In this document: positions 22,732-34,318 of the stretch, in pieces
How positions within the stretch are numbered: position 1 is the stretch's first letter
Layout of the letters: each line of letters begins with the position of its first letter
Source of the DNA: Cheilinus undulatus
Lineage: Eukaryota; Chordata; Actinopteri; Labriformes; Labridae
Reading direction: 5' to 3'
Length of the DNA: 64,000 nt
NCBI RefSeq assembly: GCF_018320785.1
Contig: NC_054867.1
Span: 55,813,776 to 55,877,775, forward strand
Notes under the pieces: generated by a model
The model's input: the letters and a program-made list of their open reading frames with translations, nothing else
Told to the model about the DNA's origin: nothing
Database searches by the model: none
Made by a program: the position numbers and the translations under genes

Positions 22732-24120
22732 AACAAGGTTTTGCACTTGTTAATAGTCAGGCAGAAGAATAAGTATTTTTCTATCTAATATATCACTGTT
22801 AGCAATGATGACAAAGAAAAAAGAACAGAAAAATAAAAATAAAATAATCTTTACAATGCTTTCCATAACTATAATGATAATTCTGCTCATGCTTATTATT
22901 CTAGTGTCAGTTATGGTGTTCATGTCAGTTGAAATAATAATAATACTCATAATAATGACTGTAGACATCAGGGAGAGGGCTGACCACCTCTAGTCAGAAC
23001 AGAATTTAGTGCTTAAAAGAAAAAACTCACTTTTTCAGCGATATTTACAATATTTTATCCATTATAATCAATATTTCCAGCACTCTCTGGGGGTAAAATA
23101 TCTGTTATTGTCTCATGAACTACACATATATATCCAACAAATTTGCCAACTGTGAAAAATCCAACATGTCGGGCTGTTTTTCAGGACATTGTGGTTGTTT
23201 TGATCTTAAGTTTGGAAGTATACTCGCTGTTATTGCAAATGCATGATGGCTGCCACACAAACCAGTGTCGGTTTGTGCATGACCTCAAAAACAGAGTGGA
23301 TGCAGACATGAGATGTAGAAAACATGTGTCTGGAAAGAAGAGGCGGTGCAAACACAGAGAGGATGTGACTGCAGAAACAACAATGAAAGGTTCAAACCAC
23401 AATCTTCCACTTTTTTATGACATTATTGACACAAACGTGTCCGCCAGTCTCGGACTGATAAGGTCTGTGTCAAAGTCGACATTCAAACCTGTAAATATAA
23501 GGGAAATAAGATCGGTGTTACAGCTCAAAAAGGGACCGTGTAAACTGGTGACCCTCAGCTCAGTGCCTCTGTAGCTGTTTGAAATATTTTATTGAAAACA
23601 TATCTGATGAGCAGATTTTGACACTGCTTGTTTTTTAAGCTGCTATAATGATGAATCAACTAACTTATTTAGCTGAAAGTCACCAGCTAGCATAGTTGCT
23701 AAATAAAGGTTGACTTTGAAAAACTAAAGTCCATGCATGGGGATGTAGACGGTGTGTTCAGCCACTGGTCAAAGTGATGTTTATTAGTTTAGAGCTCATA
23801 ATTATCCCCATATTAACTGTCTTCATTTCTGTAGTTTACGGCCTGAGCTCTCTTAGTCCAGCTCAGACCGAGACGACTGAGACGACCAGTTCACACCACT
23901 GCAACTAGAGGAGACGATGCATTCTTGCACAATTTATTTACTGCAGATAAATCCGTCTCTGCACCAGGGACAGCTCTGCATACTTTCTGTTTTTCTTGTG
24001 TTTTTGCCATCCAATTTTCCAAATTTAGCTCAGCATCAAATTTCTAATGTATTACCTCGGTGCTTCGCAAGTCTGGTCCAGGGTAGTGTCGGTGAGAGGC
24101 TTTTTACCTCACATAAAAAC
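22732..24120. other. Intergenic
   Basis: An AT/ATA-rich stretch at 22800-22965 is followed by sequence with a non-ATG frame at 23143-23574. That frame has no recognisable domain and I do not call it a gene. Confidence 0.5.
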
Positions 24121-24124
24121 TACA

Positions 24125-24465
24125 AATTTCCATTTTTCTACACAGCTTATCCATTTAGGGGTCACAGGATGCTGGAGCCTATCCCAGCTGTAATTGGGTG
24201 AGAGGCGGGGCACACTGGACTGGTCGCCAGTCAACTGCAGGACTAATTCAGAGGCAAACAACCAGGCACTCTCACACCTACAGGTAATTTAGAGTCACCA
24301 ATTAACCTAATGAGCATGTCTTTGGTGGTGGGAGGAGCCTGGAGTACCCAGAGAGAACCCACGCATGCACCGGGAGAACATGCAAACTGCACAGAAAGGC
24401 CCTGATATGAACCAGAGACCTTCCTGCTGTGAGGCAACAGCGCCAACCCCTGTGAAGGGGAAACT
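24125..24465 (+). repeat. Common fish repeat (GGTCACAGGATGCTGGAGCC type)
   Basis: Landmarks in order are GGGGTCACAGGATGCTGGAG, GAGAGGCGGGGCACACTGGA, TTAGAGTCACCAATTAACCT, GGGAGAACATGCAAACTGCA and CTGCTGTGAGGCAACAG. They match a highly abundant teleost interspersed repeat. Confidence 0.75.
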
Positions 24466-25000
24466 AAAATCAAGACCTGAACAATCATAAAATACTTCAT
24501 AAATGTTAAAATGCCTTTTTTATAGTCCAAAAGTAACAGAAGATATAACGTACATGTCAGCTTTGGAGCGTTTGGTTTTGCAGCACTGGAAATAGACCTG
24601 CAGCGTATCCTCACAGAAGCAGAGTGGAGTGGCGCTCCAGAGCCAGACTGGTGTGTGTGTGTGCAGCAAAACTACAACTGACTAGAGTTGGAGCGATTTG
24701 TTCTGCAGTGCATCGGTGCAGCTCTTTTACATGGAAGTCGGAGGTTAGACAGTTTATTTTTCCTGTTGTTTGTCCGTTGATTGTTTTTTTAATTTTTAAA
24801 TTTTTTTTTAAATACTGCTTTTATGTTTGTATTTGTTGTTTTTTTATGGACTTCTATGTCTGCCAATAAAGATGATGATGATGATGATGATTAAATGGGC
24901 TCTCGCTCGGCAGATACAGCCGTTTTTGAGGTGACACGAGACTTTTCTTGCCTTTGCACCTCCTCTCACTGACTCCAACTTGTGTTCATCTGTAAGGTGG
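24466..25000. other. Intergenic with GAT microsatellite
   Basis: There is a short (GAT)n run near 24871-24890 and otherwise unremarkable sequence. Confidence 0.5.
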
Positions 25001-25001
25001 C

Positions 25002-26267
25002 CAGTGTTGGGCACGTTACTTTTAAAAAGTAATTAGTTATAGTTACTAGTTACTCCTCCCAAAAAGTAACTGAGTTAGTAACTGAATTACTCTACTATGA
25101 AAGTAACTAGTTACCAGGGAAAGTAACTATTGCGTTTCTTTTTTGAAGTTTAAATATGTCTAAGAATTTTTTTCTAAGCAGGTTTCACACCAGTTGCATA
25201 GAGCAGACTTGCATAGACAGGTACTTACACAGAACTTTTAATATTTATTGCACCTCAACAGGCCACAACTGGTAGACATACTGTACTTCAAGCATTTTCT
25301 TCATCGCAATGATACACAGTTTAACAATATATCACAGTACAACTACGAAGTGCTTTTAACTCTCACATAGCATACCTGCCTATCATTCCAGTCAGTTCAG
25401 TCTGTGTCACAAGTTTTTGTGAAGCTGGAGCAGAAAAATCCAGCTTTAGCCGTTTGGACGACATGGCTCTGAGCTCACGTTAGCCACACCTGGCCCGCTA
25501 TCATCATCAGCAGTGTCAATGTTAGCTATTTTGTTGTTGTAAGGAAATTCAGTGTCCTGTTAATAAACCGGCAGACTTTTATTTCGAAGGAAAATGGGGA
25601 AGTGCAATGCAAAGTGTGTTGTTGTAACTTGACAACTGGACTGACTAAAGTTTGGACCGTTTCGGTCGTATACCCTACTGTACGGTGTTGTTTTCTCCGT
25701 ATATATACAGTTTAAGACAGGATGGCTCGGTTACATCAACAGCGGTGTTTGTGGCCACTAGTTCTGTAGAATCGTGTGCCGTAGAGATGCTTCATTAGAT
25801 TAGAGTTGCTTACAACGGACGTGGACAAACACTTTGCTGCTGGGACATAATGTTCACTTCACATGTACGTTCTTGGCTTTTACCTCAGGGAGAATAAAGT
25901 AGTGTCTGTACTTCCACTTTGAAAACGCTAACTTTTCCTCCAGACTCGCCATTGCTGCAGCTCACCTCAGCTAGTTTGGGTGTGTACTTGTGTGGTTTGT
26001 GTGTAAACTCAACACTGCCTCTGATTGGCTTACCATGAAAGCTTACTCTACCTTAGCCAATCATCCTCACTTATGCCATTGTCTTGTCCCGCCCTCCTCC
26101 CTCACTGTAGAAAAAAATAAAGAGTTTTGCAGCTCCTGTGGCGGAGAGCCAAGTTGGATGACAAGAGCTTCAACGATGGAAACAGTAATTAGTTAGATTA
26201 CCCGTTACTGAAAAAAATAATGCCATTAGAAACGGCGTTTATTTTAACGCTGTTATTCCCATCACTG
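25002..26267. mobile_element. hAT-like element with AGTTACT-rich ends and BED-like scrap
   Basis: It opens CAGTGTTGGGCACGTTAC and closes GTTATTCCCATCACTG, an imperfect inverted repeat with the CAGTG end of hAT elements. The outer parts are rich in AGTTACTAGTTAC. In the middle (about 25561-25660) a plus frame reads ENGEVQCKVCCCNLT, which resembles the Cys pair of a BED finger. That suggests the body derives from an autonomous hAT. No 8-bp duplication is visible. Confidence 0.55.
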
Positions 26268-26740
26268 ACAGTGAGTCACAACAGACCGCTTACTGACTGG
26301 ATTCTGATGATTTCCGCCCTTTATCGAGGAAAAATGTGAACAAACTGCTGCGCTGTGGGAAGAAGTTTAGTTTTTACAATGACGTCATACAGCTGATATG
26401 GCGCTCCGTCCCGTAACCGAGCGCGGTTGCATTCACATCTTATCCGAAACTATGCCAGAGTCCACTTGAACCGCGCCCAAGACCACCTCCCCAAGTGGGC
26501 CCGGTGCCGGGGCGTGGTTCATTTGCATTCTCACTACCAAAACGACCCGGATTTTGGGCTCAAGTGCACTAGGATCTGGGACTGGGCCCCTAGTGTGAAA
26601 GCACCCCTAGTTTTGTAAGCACACAATACAGTTTTAGTTAGTTTTCTTTTTTTGTAAAGCTTGGTTTTTATTTAGTTTCATTTAACTAAAATGATTTTTA
26701 CATTTTAGTTTTAATTATTTAGTTAGTTTAGTAATAACCT
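26268..26740. repeat. Repeat-like segment
   Basis: GTGAAAGCACCCCTAG near 26597 is typical of a fish MITE end. The part after 26630 is TTTTAGTTAGTTT-rich and resembles 7850-8335. Boundaries are unclear. Confidence 0.35.
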
Positions 26741-27845
26741 TGGCTCCACTGAAGCTTTAGGCCCATGTGTTCCTTTAGGTGAGTGGTTTCCATGGTTTTC
26801 TCTGTGTGAGAATGCTCTAAACAGCTCATGGATCTCATTTAGATGTTTTGAATGCAAAGTCAGTATGTTGATATATGGAATGATGCATATGGTTTTAATC
26901 ATGCTAATACATACTTCCATTTGCACTGGTGTTAGGAAATTTAAGGGCATTTTTATCAAAGAAATGTCATGAATGTCATTCCCCACTTTCCTCTCTTTTC
27001 TCTCTGGTTTCCAGCGCTGTCCTCTGAATCAATGCAAAGCCTGCCAAAGCAGCGACATTATTTCACTTCTTTTTGGTGTCCAGGTGGAATAAACTGTCTG
27101 TGTTTAGCTCACATCATTCCTCACTCTGACAGTAAAATGTAAGCAGGTCTGAGTGTCTGTGAAGTTTAGCTGCAGGTTAAATATCCTGGGAGTGTTTTTG
27201 TTTTATGACCGCTCACAGCCTGTTGTTTCATACAACACCTGAGCACAGGGCGTTACATAACCAGAGGAGCCAGTATTATGCAGATTCCTGTCTTGTCTTG
27301 AGTTGTATTAAATCTGACCCCTGTAAAGTTATTGCATGCAGGGGTCACGTCCAGGCGGGACAGGCAACATGTTCTTTAGCAGGCTCAGAGTTCAAAAACA
27401 TGACTTCTGAAAAAACAACAAGAGCCCTTCTATATTAGCAGAAATTAGATTTTAAATGTATTAAATCAAGGACTAAACTCAGAGTTAGCATCACAGCGAT
27501 GCAATTATTATAGACAAGTCAGTTCCAGCTCTACCAGCTGGGTCCTGGAAGGACTGGGTCAAGCTCTTGTTTGAGAAACAGTTTCCTTGTCTCTGTTTCT
27601 GCAGTCTGAGCTATCAGATGTCAAGTCATTTTCAGTGCACACTCAGGTATGGCCACATTAAGCATTAAAGATGACCACTTGGTATCTGAATGCCAAAAAC
27701 TGATATAAATCCCTGCACATGCATCGTATAGTTTTAGATCGTATTTTAAAGCAGATTTGGGGAGTTCATCAGAAGAACCAGACTTTTAAGTGTTATTGCA
27801 CAAATGACAAGCTTCTCAGCTTGCAGTAAGGTACATTTTTTGTCT
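26741..27845. other. Intergenic
   Basis: I see no gene or bounded element. Confidence 0.55.
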
Positions 27846-27849
27846 TTAA

Positions 27850-28618
27850 AGACCCTGTAAAGTGAAAATAAATCTGTATTTAGGTTTGTTGTATGACAGC
27901 TCACTGTGTTATGAACCCCTAAATCAAATTTCAGTCGGATAAAACATCTCTAAGTTTATAAAATTAAACTTCAAAATCATGAAAAATGAGGCAGTAAAAT
28001 CTGCTCCAGGATGGTGTGGGCGCGTTTCTTTTTACGAGCTGAAGCCACGCCCACTCTGGAGAAATAGCATCTTCTCAGATTTAAAATGTAACAATGTAAT
28101 TGGAGGAAAGCTGTCATGCTAGCCCCGCCCCTTGACCTTACGTTGACCTCATGATCAGAGCACAGCTGCCTGGCTCTGGTCCAGAGAAGAGCCAAAGTCT
28201 GTTTCCTGTCTCAGACCTCTGCTCTGATGCTGTCAGTGATCCATAGACCACTGTGGCTGATAGATTTGGTAAATTTACCTCACAGTGAAGAAAAAACAGC
28301 ATTTAACTGACTGTTAACTTTAAAAAAGGCAGAGACATCAGCTAACAACAGACTGGACTGAGATGAACTGCTCTGTGATTTTATATTGGAGTGCTAGAGG
28401 GGCGGGGCCATTCCCTACTGTGGGCTGGTGACATCATGAGTCCACATATTAACCCCGCCCACATGAAACCAGCCAGGAAAGAGGTGAAAAACTTTCTAAC
28501 AGTCTAAATCCAGAGTTCAGTCACATGTAGATCTCAGTGTTTTCACATGTTTACAGAAACCAGATTCACACATTTCTAGAGTGTTCAGACAGACTTTGGA
28601 TTTCTCTTTACAGGGTCT
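27850..28618. mobile_element. 769-bp MITE with TTAA target site
   Basis: The terminal inverted repeat AGACCCTGTAAAG is perfect (18 positions with one mismatch if extended). It is flanked by TTAA on both sides (27846-27849, 28619-28622). A TTAA target points to piggyBac or Kolobok; the ends do not begin CCC, which favours Kolobok. There is no coding capacity. The interior has short GC-rich patches (GGGGCGGGGCC near 28400). Confidence 0.85.
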
Positions 28619-29010
28619 TTAACAGGCTTAAATCGACTGCATCTATAGTGCTAGCTTGTGTATGTTAAGGTGTTGCAGATAGCTTCAGGTGTTTTTTGTC
28701 GTCCAAAGAACATCCAGATGCCCGGTGCTGTTGCTGGTGTGGAAACTCTGATTGTCTCTTAGACATCAGGTTGATGTTATTCAGAGCCTCGAAGCTGTCT
28801 GTACATTATACCCTGAGATTTTGAGGTTTATATAAGTTTTATGTGAAACTTGAGTAATGTGCGATATCTTTGTAGTTTTCATTGGTAGTCACTTCTCTGT
28901 GTTCATGTGGATTGTATTGTATCATATCCCATGGCATTGCATAGCATCAAACTGCATCATATTGCATAGTATAGTGCCATAGTCTATCATGTCACACTCC
29001 ATTTTATCAC

Positions 29011-29969
29011 TAGGGATGGGACTGATCCGATCCAATATCGGTATTGGGTCCGATATAGACGTAATTAATAGATCAGATATCTGACTGACGGCACCGATCC
29101 AAGTGACCGATCCAAATCCATCCTACAGTTATCAGTAGACCATGAACGCACTGCAGTCTAACAGAGACAGTCTGTGAGTAACTGAGCTAGCATTCGTTAG
29201 GATGTTCTTAGTGGTATAATTTCCTACTAGATTAATGTAAATCTATATTTAGAAAAGTCAAAACTAGTCTAAAGATGAGAGAACACAAAGAAGAGTGGCC
29301 GTGACGTCAGCCTGATATACTCTCTACAGCGTGGCTAGCACTAGCACCGCTAGTGCCTTCGTTCCTCTTTGCAGATTAATATCATGTTTGATATTTGGCC
29401 TCGTTTCACTTCGGGTGAGTAGTCATACGTGAGCTTAACCCTCGACAGCCCACATACCACTTTATTTCCATTTACTAGTTTGGAAAACTGTCGTACCATG
29501 GTCTTCCTACGCTAACTCCTTAGCCGTTAGCCACCAGTGACCTTCTGATTGTTTACATCCTGTGAAGGTCAGAGAGGAAGGCTGCGGCCATTAAGTGAAG
29601 CTACAGCGGGCTCTAGTGGCGGGAGGTTCATTAAAGAGCATTATAGACAGGGATAAAAAATGATAGGTAATTTTTAGTAGTAGTTCAAATAAATTTGTTT
29701 GGAATATGTTTAAATTCAATTCATTTTAATAATTTTTTGCTTTGTAATAAGAGGAGCTGGGTGGTTTACTACAGCCTCATGTGACCTCACACATGATACC
29801 AACAACAATAATAACTGTAAAAAATAAAAATAAAATAAAATAAAAAATATATAATATATATATATACATATATATATGTATATATATATATATCGGAATC
29901 AGTATTGATATCGGCACATATTTATCGGAATTGGATTGGAACTGAAAAAAGTGGATCGGTGCATCCCTA
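29011..29969. mobile_element. 959-bp non-autonomous hAT element, perfect 8-bp TSD
   Basis: The ends TAGGGATGGGACTGATCC and GGATCGGTGCATCCCTA are imperfect inverted repeats. TTTATCAC is duplicated exactly at 29003-29010 and 29970-29977. ATATCGG motifs are enriched near both ends. No transposase is present. Confidence 0.9.
29845..29893. repeat. (AT)n microsatellite inside the hAT element
   Basis: TATATATATA runs with single interruptions (ACATATATATATG). Confidence 0.9.
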
Positions 29970-30969
29970 TTTATCACATTACAACAAATTGTATTGGCTG
30001 CATAGCACTACATCACATTGCACCTTATCACATCACACCACTAAGCATCTTATTACATTAAATAGCACCAAATTTCATAAACCATTTTGCATTTCATTGC
30101 TTTGCATCTTATCCCATCACAAAGCACCAAAGTCATCAATGCATCACAACTGCATCTTATTGGATTGCATGGTATGGCATCACAGTGCACAAAATTGCAT
30201 TGTCTTGCATCGCATCATGTTGCTTTGCAATGCATCACATTGCACCAAGTTCCATCCACCACATCACATTGCACTGCATCACAAAGCACAACTGCATCAA
30301 ATTGCATTGGCCTCATTGAATTGCATTGCATCCTATCACACAGATCATTGTTCAGGTCCATGAGGTAGATAAAAATGCAGCCACAGGATATGAACTGCTG
30401 CCCATATAAGTAACTATCCCAGAAAAATATGTTAATTAAATGTGTTCAATTTTCTTGTTTTTCTTTATCATTTTGTGTTTTACTGGCTGCTTTTTCACTT
30501 TCTTAAATGTGGAGTTCTAAAGTTGTTTTTTCTGTTTTATAAAATTCTTTTTCCTGTAAATGATGTGATCATATATAATTTCATCTGCATTTTTGCCCTT
30601 GCTGGGTGCTCTTGGTTTTAAAATGTAACATTTTCACTGTTGCTTCCAAATGTGTGAACATTTTTATAAAGGTTGGCTCCATTTAGAAATGAGTAATTAT
30701 AAAAGACAAACTTCTAGACTAAAATTCTAGAATAAAAAGTAAAATCACACTAGGGCTTGTGTTGCACTTCAGTTTTAATGAGGTTTTAATTTATTTAAAA
30801 GTCTAAGAGCCTCATGGAACAAGCTTCTCTGTGTTTTTTTTTTTAATTCTGAATTATATCTGAGCCTTGCTTTATGCTCCGTAATTAAAAGAAGATTGCT
30901 CAATTTTGGCTCCGTCAGCTCTCAGCTCTTTTACCTGTAAAGGAAAAATCCACCTTTATCTGTTCAGAG

Positions 30970-31160
30970 ATTCCCTTTAACTGCTGCACAGCCACACTCA
31001 GCCCTGTCTGACCTTTGTCCTGGCCTGGGCGAGCCTCCAACCCCTCAGCCAATGAGCTGAAGGCCAACAGAGGCTCTCCCCACGTCACGCCGCGGCCTGA
31101 CGATGTCGAACCCTGAACTTACATCACTTTTTAAAGTGGGTCAGAGTTCACCGGCTGCTC
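30970..31160. promoter_or_regulatory. Candidate distal pck1 enhancer with two DR1 motifs
   Basis: On the minus strand 31021-31009 reads AGGACA-A-AGGTCA, a close DR1 element of the kind bound by PPAR/RXR, HNF4 or COUP-TF. At 31138-31150 the plus strand reads GGGTCA-G-AGTTCA, a second DR1. Between them are GCCAATGAG and CACGTCAC. The segment is GC-richer than its surroundings, not visibly repetitive, and lies about 2.7 kb upstream of the pck1 start. PCK1 is a known PPAR and HNF4 target in mammals; its use here is inferred. Confidence 0.4.
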
Positions 31161-32429
31161 CCGGAGGACAAGAGGTTTCCACACCAGGAGAGACGAAACA
31201 AAGGGACCCGTCACAGGGGAGGCTGTCAGCCTAAACCAGGGACACGAAGAATAAAAAGAAACAGTAAAGGAAGGAAGTACCAGGATTTTGAAGAAATGTG
31301 AGAACATAATAAAAAAAGCATCAAACCTGGGCATTGTTTGACTCTCATTCTTTAACTGCAGTTATGACTTTATCCAAGTTACACTCACAAGCATAGAAGC
31401 TCTCTGCATCCAAAAAACATGAATGTTTAGAATCAAAATGTGACTTTTTTCTGTGTTACAGAAGTGTGCACGCTGACATTATTGCTATTACCTTTCGTGC
31501 ATGTTAACTGTTCCAGAGCAGAATAACAGAAATTCACACAATTGTTTGTTTTCTAATAAAAGCTTCAGTGCTGGTTTGATTTGTATGGAAATTAATGCTT
31601 TGCTTCTGAACCTTGGAAAATATTACTAACATTTGGTTAAAGCCCCATATTACAAAACGAGTTACACATTAACATGGTAATTCTGTTTTTTTATTTATTG
31701 CCACTGGTGTTAAATAAACTGAAATATACACCAGACAATTGTTGTATTTCTTCCTAAGGTTTCATTGCATTTATTTTGTCATGTTTTAGTTGCACAGAAT
31801 TGAGTGGGCTGAAACATCTGCATCCAAATTCACATCCCCTAAAGGTCCAAAATCATTCAGTAAAGCATGATATAAAAGCATATTTTCACACATTTGTGAG
31901 TGAAATCTTTTGATCAGCTGCAGTCTTGATCAAAACAATGAATTATTCCAACATGTTCAGGAGATTTTAACCCTGTAAATGCCAGTTTTAGTACCTGTAA
32001 CTAAGAAAATGGAGCTTATTGTGGTAAAAACAGTCTTCAGCCTGGCGAAGGAATATCAACAGCACTAATGCTGATGCATCATTAGTTTCTATACCGTGTC
32101 AGAGTTAAAATCCACTATCCTACTGAGTCATTAGTGGACCAAAAAATGTCCACAAATGGTATTTATATCTGACTCTCAGTACTGAGTGTAATCATGGATT
32201 CATTCAGACGTTTTTGCCATGAAATGACTCATTAGGGGGACAAATGTTAAACTGGAGTCTGCATAAACCTAACATATCAGTCTTAATGTTTATGAAAATA
32301 TTTGACACTTGACTGCTAGTCGTCATCATTTATTATGAATAAAATTCTTTAAAAAAATAAAAAATAAAAACAGCAGTGTTATAATTTAATCACCTGACAT
32401 TTAAGTGTTTAAAATCCTCTAAAAAAGGG
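31161..32429. other. Intergenic
   Basis: AT-rich sequence with no gene or bounded repeat seen. Confidence 0.55.
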
Positions 32430-33002
32430 ACAATGTATCAAATCAAGCACCAAGACATGCAGACTGTTTCTACAAACATTTGTGAAAGAATGGCTCGCTC
32501 TCAGGAGCTCAGCAGTGGTGAAATTTCCTGGCTCCTAAATATTCCACAGTCAACTGTCAGTGGTATTATAACAAAGTGGAAGCCATTGGGAACCACAGCA
32601 ACTCAGCCACTAAGTGGTAGGCCACGTAAATGACGGAGCGGGGTCAGAGGATGCTGAGGTCGTAGTGCGCAGAGGTCACCAACTTTCTACAGAGTCAATG
32701 GCTACAGACCTCCAAACTTCATGTGGCCTTCAGATTAGCTCAAGAACAGTGGTAGAGAGCTTCATGGATGGGTTTCCATGGCCGGGCAGCTGCATCTAAG
32801 CCATACATCACCAAGTACAATGCAAAGCGTCATAAACACACTCCTAAACCTTGTGGAAAGCCTTCCCAGAAGAGTTGAAGCTGTTATAGCTGCAAAGGGT
32901 GGACCCATGCCATATTAAACCCTAGGGATTAAGAATGGGATGTCACTAAAGTTCATATGCCAGTCAAGAAAGGTGAGCGAATACTTTTGGCAGTATAGTG
33001 TA
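32430..33002 (+). mobile_element. Second Tc1-like remnant
   Basis: A 66-codon frame at 32433-32633 keeps the N-terminal HTH of a Tc1 transposase (GEISWLLNIPQSTVSGIITK, then LSGRPRK). Most of the catalytic half is deleted. The right end reads GAATACTTTTGGCAGTATAG near 32979-32999. It shares ATTCCACAGTCAxCTGTCAGTGG with the copy at 21167, so both derive from one subfamily. The left end is not clear. Confidence 0.75.
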
Positions 33003-33543
33003 TGTCAGCATCAAGCCTTGATCTAGTTTAACCTCCTGGTGTGTGTTTTAAAACTAAACAAATGAAGTCAAGTCGACCATAAGAAACTAAATTTGATGTC
33101 AAAATGAGCCGAACATTGTTGTTTTTCTACAGAGCAAAATTTAACTAAAGGTTTTATTGCATTTATTTTTAATGTTTGCATGGGAATGAGAGATCTGAAA
33201 CAGAAAATTAGTCATAAGTGTTTTTCCCTGAATGTCTGTGCTAAAGATCTGAATAAATGTCACGTATTCATTTTAATTTTATTAGATTTTTATTTGGTTT
33301 TGTTGGTGTTTACTGTATCAAGTTTGCATAGAAATATGTGCTTTAAAACAGAAAATAAACCCAACCACAGGGAGCTTAATTCTATGACAAAAGGAGCTGC
33401 AGAGACTCTTCCCTGTTCCCTGAATGCTGACACAGAGAAATAGTTCCACTCAGGACATTTCTGTCAGTGTTTTGGATGTGATCCCACTCTCAGATATCAG
33501 CGTTCAGCTGCAGGCAGAAGAAACCGGTTACATGAAGACGACG

Positions 33544-33706
33544 TTACGTTACTGCTTATTAATGATTCACCGGCGGCTTGTAACACGGTGTTTTTCTGAT
33601 CTGGAGGGAACAACAGGTTCATGCAAATAGCTGAGAGGACGAGCCTCCTCGTGCACACACCCTCCCTCCTCCCCCCTCCTCCTGTGGGACATCCCAGGGT
33701 ATAAAA
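33544..33706 (+). promoter_or_regulatory. pck1: pck1 proximal promoter
   Basis: TATAAAA lies at 33700-33706. Upstream are TTACGTTA at 33544-33551 (one change from the TTACGTCA cAMP element of mammalian PCK1), ATTAATGATTCAC at 33558-33570 (10 of 12 fixed positions of the HNF1 consensus) and a perfect octamer ATGCAAAT at 33621-33628. cAMP and HNF1 control are established for mammalian PCK1; the sites here are motif matches only. Confidence 0.6.
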
Positions 33707-33730
33707 AGAGGAAACCCTCACCACAAAAGA

Positions 33731-33826
33731 TACAACTGACCAAGAAGGAGAAACAGCGAAAAACTCCTGAGAAACCTCGACTGATGAGGCAAAGCTGAAG
33801 GCTTTCTGCTCCAAAAAAACTTAAAG
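33731..33826 (+). other. pck1: pck1 noncoding exon 1
   Basis: Transcription is placed about 30 bases after the TATA box. The exon would end at AAAG/GTAACC (33826/33827), giving a 475-base first intron before the acceptor CTCTAG at 34301. The exact start is estimated. Confidence 0.6.
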
Positions 33827-34318
33827 GTAACCTGATGCTCTTTCTCTTTTTTCTTAGTGTGAAATGTGAGGAGGGAAACTTGAACTGTCTACAGAGAGGG
33901 AGAGTCTGCACCGGGATGCTGTTGCATCACCCAGAGACTGACATAGAGTTTGCTGAAGTTTTATGCAATGCAATGACGATGTTCTTGTGCAAAACTTCTT
34001 TAAAGATCAGATCTAGGGGAGAACAATGGAGAACTTTGCAATCTGAAGAGTATGCTTGAAATTTGTGCACATTTTCAGAACAAAACTGAAAGTGCAAAAC
34101 TGATGTTTATTTCTTGTCTTTTTCTTTTACTCCTCTTTAAATCCCTTCACTCTCCTCTCTTTGCATCTCTTCCTCCATCTTTTGTCCCACTTCATGATCC
34201 TTTCCCCCCACTCTCGTCCACGCTCTCCTCTCCTTGCTTCTCCAGGCTAGTCCACTTCTAGACCTCCTCTTGTCTTTCCTCTCTCTATCACCTTACTCTA
34301 GCACCAGATTCCTCCACC

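Larger units (their letters stand above)
28908..30345. repeat. Cryptic CATTGCATCA repeat, interrupted by a hAT element
   Basis: Both sides of the element at 29011-29969 consist of irregular CATTGCATCACATTGCAT-like short repeats. The long plus frame at 29905-30363 is a product of this composition, not a gene. Confidence 0.75.

Noticed and set aside
23143..23574. 143-codon plus-strand frame with basic and Cys/His residues
   Set aside because: It opens at a TTG, has no recognised domain, no splice signals and no supporting context.
29905..30363. 152-codon plus-strand His/Cys-rich frame
   Set aside because: It is explained by the CATTGCATCA short repeat and part of the hAT end.
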